Under the pieces are notes generated by a model. The model saw only the letters and a list, made by a program, of their open reading frames with translations, made no database searches and was not told the origin of the DNA. A program made the position numbers and the translations under genes. From the NCBI GenBank assembly GCA_902539195.1, contig CACBHZ010000008.1, forward strand, positions 1 through 37,603: 37,603 nt of DNA. The letters run 5' to 3'. Positions 34,146 through 37,603 of this stretch are shown here, piece by piece; the stretch's first letter is position 1; each line of letters begins with the position of its first letter. Source of the stretch: an uncultured Pelagibacteraceae bacterium (GTDB lineage: Bacteria; Pseudomonadota; Alphaproteobacteria; Pelagibacterales; Pelagibacteraceae).

Positions 34146-34481
34146 ATGCCGCTATATATTTTAGTAATAGACTACATTTTAGGTATCATCATGTGGACTT
34201 TAATTGGAAGATCCGCGATGAATATTTTTCAGAAAGAAGATTCTGAATTCTTTTTTATGAAAGTATTTGTGAAATACACAAATCCTATTATTAAAATTTT
34301 TAAGTTTATTACTCCCAGTTTCATTATAGGACCATTAGTTCCACTTTATGTTGCTTGGTTTTTTTATATGTTTAGATTTTATTTAATGCCTTATTTAATG
34401 GGTTATTCTGTAATGGGAATGTTATCGTTTCCATTAGAAAGTGAAATAGCTGCAGAAATTTATAAAATATTTGGTAAATAA
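34146..34481 (+). CDS. Small membrane protein, possibly YggT-like
   Basis: A 111-residue protein with two or three hydrophobic segments (about 1-22, 54-85). Between them lies FVKYTNPIIKIFKFITPSFI, a layout like YggT (span, amphipathic Pro-rich stretch, span), but I do not see the full YggT signature. Function unknown. It starts 8 bases after the terminator T-run, so it needs its own promoter or read-through. Confidence 0.7.
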   Translation: MPLYILVIDYILGIIMWTLIGRSAMNIFQKEDSEFFFMKVFVKYTNPIIKIFKFITPSFIIGPLVPLYVAWFFYMFRFYLMPYLMGYSVMGMLSFPLESEIAAEIYKIFGK

Positions 34482-34528
34482 TAATTCAAATATATTTAAA
34501 AATTGATAGTACTAGTTTTTATTTATTA

Positions 34529-35188
34529 ATGAAAAATATACAAATTTCACCTTCAATACTCTCTGCAGATTTTAGCCAATTGGGTAAGGAGATTAAAAGA
34601 TTAGAAGAAGGTGGCGCAGATTTAATTCACGTTGATGTAATGGACGGACATTTTGTTCCCAATATTACGATAGGACCCCCTGTAATAAAAACACTAAGAA
34701 ATTATACCAAATTACCTTTTGATGTACATTTAATGATCTCACCAGTACATAAATATATTAAAAATTTCGCTGAAGCTGGATCTGATATAATAACAATTCA
34801 CCCTGAGGCAACAGATAATTTAATTGAGTCAATACAACTGATAAAGAAATTAAAGAAGAAAGTAGGTATATCTTTAAATCCAAATACTGAAATAGTTGTT
34901 ATAGAAAAAATTTTAAAAGAAATTGATTTAGTATTAATTATGAGCGTATTTCCAGGCTTTGGTGGTCAAAAGTTTATTCCAGAAGTCATTGAAAAAATCA
35001 AAAAACTTCACCAAATAAAAAAAAATAATAATTTAAGATTTGATATTGAAGTTGATGGAGGAATAAATTTCTCTAATTCAAAAGAGGTTATATTGGCAGG
35101 AGCAAATATATTAGTTTCTGGAACCACAATATTCAAAGAAAACAAGGGTGATATAAAAAAAAATATAGAAACTCTAAGATCAATGTAA
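34529..35188 (+). CDS. rpe: Ribulose-phosphate 3-epimerase
   Basis: A 219-residue TIM-barrel enzyme interconverting ribulose-5-P and xylulose-5-P. ISPSILSADFSQLG, HVDVMDGHFVPNITIGP, DVHLMI and VDGGIN are family motifs with the metal-binding His and Asp. The usual MSVNPGFGGQ loop is MSVFPGFGGQ here. It precedes the heparinase-like gene by 1 base. Confidence 0.96.
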   Translation: MKNIQISPSILSADFSQLGKEIKRLEEGGADLIHVDVMDGHFVPNITIGPPVIKTLRNYTKLPFDVHLMISPVHKYIKNFAEAGSDIITIHPEATDNLIESIQLIKKLKKKVGISLNPNTEIVVIEKILKEIDLVLIMSVFPGFGGQKFIPEVIEKIKKLHQIKKNNNLRFDIEVDGGINFSNSKEVILAGANILVSGTTIFKENKGDIKKNIETLRSM

Positions 35189-35189
35189 G

Positions 35190-36821
35190 ATGTATTTAAA
35201 AAATTCTTTAATTTCACTAAATGAATTTTTTTACTCATCTAAAAGTCAAATTAGAAAATTTTATTTAAAATCATCAATCTATAATAAAAAAATTTCTAAA
35301 ATTGAAATTAGCAATATTGGATATAAACCAAGTTTAAATATTTTAAGCTGCTTGGTTAAATACGACAAAAAAAAATTGAAAATTGAAGAACTAGACAAAG
35401 AAAACATTTGGGATAATAAATTATTGAAAGAAAAAAATCATAAAAAATTAAATAATTTTTACTGGCTGTTTAGTATCGATTTAAAATCGTCCAAATCTAT
35501 TACTCAATCGATTATTGAAAGATGGATAGAGAAGAATAATAACTATAATGCTTTTAGTTGGCAAATTGATACTTTGTCAAAGAGAGTAATATCGTGGATT
35601 GCAAATACAAAGTTATCTTATGATGATGGTGAAATGGAATATAAAAATAAATTTAATCTATCAATAAATAAACAGATTAATCATTTAATAAATGAAATTA
35701 CTAAATCAAATTCTGTTGATGATAAACTTATAGGATGTACAGCTATTATAATTACTGGATTAGCTTATAAAAATGAGAAATTTCTCAATTATGGTTTAGA
35801 GTTATTAAAAAAAATAATTCTTAATTCTTTTGATGACGAATATTTTCCAAAGTCAAGAAGTATAAGACAATTAAATTTCTACCTAAAATATTTCGTTCTT
35901 GTAAGAGAACTATTAAAAGAGTCTTTCAATGAAATTCCAGAATATCTTAACGAAATAATTTTCTATCTTGGTAAATCATATTCATCATTTGCCACGATTA
36001 ATAAAAGTTTATTATTCAATGGCAATCACCAGAATGATTTGAGTGAGTTCAATAACTATTTAAAATTACATAATTATAAATTTGAAAATTCAAAGATAAT
36101 TACTGGTGGATATGCAATATTGAAAAATAAAAATTCAATTTTGGCTATGGATATCGGTTCTTCTCCTTCAAAAAAGTTTTCTAATAATTATCAAGGTGGA
36201 GCTTTGTCTTTTGAATTCTTTTATAAAGGAGAAAAATTAATTTCCAATTGTGGTTACTTTCAAGAATTTAAGAATAAATTTAATATTATATCTAAATCAA
36301 CTGCCACACATTCAACTCTAGTCATAGACAACCATTCTAATTGCTCATTTAGAAATAATACTTTGTATAAAACTATAGATCATGGGTTAAAAACAAATAA
36401 TTATGATATTATTAATGAAGATAATTATTGGTTAATAAAATCATCACACAATGGATATTTAAAAAAATTTGGTATTATACACGAAAGGTCATTAGAATTT
36501 TTTGTTGAGAACGACAGATTAGTAGGAAGCGACAAGATTATTTCTAAAAAACATTTGCTGACAAAAAAATTTGATATTAGATTTCATATGTTGCCAGGTG
36601 TTAAATTAACTAAAACTCTAGACAATAAAACAGTACTAATTGAAATTGAAAATTCAGGTTGGAAATTCTCAGCAAATTGTGAAACTATTAATATTGAAAG
36701 CGGTATATATTTCGGTAATAAAAACCTTTCTCAAGAAAATCAAAATATATGTATTTCTGGGATTATAAAACAATTAGAACACAACATTAAATGGAAATTC
36801 GAAAAGATAAAATTAAGATAA
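35190..36821 (+). CDS. Heparinase II/III family protein
   Basis: A 543-residue protein: an N-terminal alpha-helical toroid-like region (about 1-290, Asn/Lys-rich) and a C-terminal beta-rich domain (about 300-540). In the latter, GGYAILKNKNSILAMDIGS, GALSFEFFYKGEKLISNCG, THSTLVIDNHSN and HERSLEFF match heparinase II/III homologues. It has no signal peptide, so it probably acts in the cytoplasm and a lyase role on glycosaminoglycans is unlikely. Placement directly before purH is common in Alphaproteobacteria. The end overlaps purH by 31 bases. Confidence 0.87.
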   Translation: MYLKNSLISLNEFFYSSKSQIRKFYLKSSIYNKKISKIEISNIGYKPSLNILSCLVKYDKKKLKIEELDKENIWDNKLLKEKNHKKLNNFYWLFSIDLKSSKSITQSIIERWIEKNNNYNAFSWQIDTLSKRVISWIANTKLSYDDGEMEYKNKFNLSINKQINHLINEITKSNSVDDKLIGCTAIIITGLAYKNEKFLNYGLELLKKIILNSFDDEYFPKSRSIRQLNFYLKYFVLVRELLKESFNEIPEYLNEIIFYLGKSYSSFATINKSLLFNGNHQNDLSEFNNYLKLHNYKFENSKIITGGYAILKNKNSILAMDIGSSPSKKFSNNYQGGALSFEFFYKGEKLISNCGYFQEFKNKFNIISKSTATHSTLVIDNHSNCSFRNNTLYKTIDHGLKTNNYDIINEDNYWLIKSSHNGYLKKFGIIHERSLEFFVENDRLVGSDKIISKKHLLTKKFDIRFHMLPGVKLTKTLDNKTVLIEIENSGWKFSANCETINIESGIYFGNKNLSQENQNICISGIIKQLEHNIKWKFEKIKLR

Positions 36822-37603
36822 GGACTGCATTAATATCATTATCAGATAAATCGGGCATATCTAAATTATTACATTTGTTAGATAAGAATAAAATTAAAAT
36901 CATAAGCTCTGGTGGAACTTATAAAAAAATAAAAAGAATGGGCTTTAAATGTCTAGAGGTGTCAAAATTCACAAATGCTGAGGAGGTTTTAGATGGCAGA
37001 GTCAAAACTTTACATCCAAAAATTCATTCAGGGATATTAAATGTTAGAAAAAATAAAAGACACCAAAAACAGATGAAAATTAACAAATATGAAAATATTG
37101 ACTTAGTAATTGTAAATTTTTATCCTTTTGAGGAAGTTTTATTAAAAAAAAATAATCATGATAAAATAATAGAGAATATTGATATAGGTGGTCCAACAAT
37201 GGTAAGAGCTGCCGCTAAGAATTACAAAGATGTAACAGTTGTTAGTAATATAAATCAGTATGAAAATTTTATAAACGAATTGAGTAAAAATAAAGGTTCA
37301 ACAAGTCTTAAATTTAGGAAAAAGCTAGCTGGAGAGGCTTTTATGGAAACGGCATATTATGAGTCTAAAATTTTTAAATATTTTAACGATAAAATAGATA
37401 ATATTTTTCCAGATAAAAATATAATATCTGGTAAGCTAGTCGAAAAAGCAAGATATGGTGAAAATCCTCACCAAAAAGCAGCAATTTATAGTCAAAATTC
37501 TAATCAAGAAATTATTCAAATTAGCGGTAAGCAATTAAGTTATAACAATTATAATGATATATATTCTGCATTAAGTATCACAAAATCATTACCAAATAAA
37601 AAA
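36791..37603 (+). CDS. purH: Bifunctional AICAR transformylase/IMP cyclohydrolase (3' truncated by window)
   Basis: The first 271 codons of purH, open to the window edge. RTALISLSDKSGI, SSGGTYKKIKRMG, RVKTLHPKIHSGIL, NFYPF, IDIGGPTMVRAAAKNYKDV and RYGENPHQKAA are diagnostic. The start ATG lies inside the end of the heparinase-like gene (31-base overlap); ribosome coupling is likely. It catalyses the last two steps of IMP synthesis using 10-formyl-THF, the FolD product. The AICAR transformylase domain is mostly outside the window. Confidence 0.96.
   Translation, partial: MEIRKDKIKIRTALISLSDKSGISKLLHLLDKNKIKIISSGGTYKKIKRMGFKCLEVSKFTNAEEVLDGRVKTLHPKIHSGILNVRKNKRHQKQMKINKYENIDLVIVNFYPFEEVLLKKNNHDKIIENIDIGGPTMVRAAAKNYKDVTVVSNINQYENFINELSKNKGSTSLKFRKKLAGEAFMETAYYESKIFKYFNDKIDNIFPDKNIISGKLVEKARYGENPHQKAAIYSQNSNQEIIQISGKQLSYNNYNDIYSALSITKSLPNKK

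Overview
This window is a strongly AT-rich, gene-dense bacterial chromosome segment. Intergenic gaps are very short and many genes overlap by 1-32 bases. The protein set (IalB-like, DUF2794, HspQ, Tas-type aldo/keto reductase, an alphaproteobacterial photolyase-like flavoprotein, the heparinase-purH pair), the lysine/asparagine/isoleucine-rich coding and the compactness point to Alphaproteobacteria, most probably a streamlined marine SAR11/Pelagibacterales genome. That placement is inference from gene content, not a database match. I see no tRNA, rRNA, CRISPR array, insertion sequence or phage gene. No gene-free stretch exceeds 300 bases; the longest is 167 bases at 9212-9378.

Layout. (1) 1-5073, minus strand: 2-hydroxy-acid metabolism, with two tandem FMN-dependent L-lactate dehydrogenase-like genes, a PLP aminotransferase and a D-lactate dehydrogenase-like FAD protein. 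The last reads in frame straight into the C-terminal half of malate synthase G, the most anomalous feature here. A PagL-like lipid A deacylase lies just upstream of the lactate genes. (2) 5088-9211, minus: cytochrome c maturation genes in transcription order ccmC-D-E-F-G-H. (3) 9379-11423: hspQ, yciB, DUF2794 and a Bax inhibitor-1 membrane protein, preceded by a possible structured RNA in the 9212-9378 gap. (4) 11496-15630, plus: tas, ialB-like, argG, a photolyase-type flavoprotein with domains in unusual order, and a 76-aa protein ending in a Cys cluster. (5) 15631-17249, minus: a cryptochrome/(6-4)-photolyase-like gene coupled to a 42-aa DUF2256 zinc-ribbon-like gene. Twenty-seven bases away and divergent are an SDR lacking the catalytic Tyr and a PQQ-type sugar dehydrogenase. 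(6) 19046-23847: MBL-fold hydrolase, a tesA-type esterase, and the ybbA-ybbP ABC system, whose start codon shares a CATG with the esterase start. (7) 23853-27688, minus: one compact operon hemC-hemD-mscS-yggT-folD. (8) 27747-31266, plus: tsaD, an EVE-domain gene, and acetyl-CoA synthetase with a poly-lysine N-terminus encoded by A tracts. (9) 31263-34138: an unknown gene, then a DUF4212 plus Na+/solute symporter pair with a strong Shine-Dalgarno and a clear intrinsic terminator. (10) 34146-37603, plus: small membrane protein, rpe, heparinase II/III-like gene and the start of purH.

Themes. Small organic acids dominate: lactate/2-hydroxy acids, acetate activation by Acs and a likely carboxylate symporter. 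A light-linked cluster of two photolyase/cryptochrome-family proteins with small cysteine proteins and an atypical SDR is the best candidate for incompletely described biology. The dld/malate-synthase junction is either a genuine novel fusion or an assembly chimera and should be tested first.
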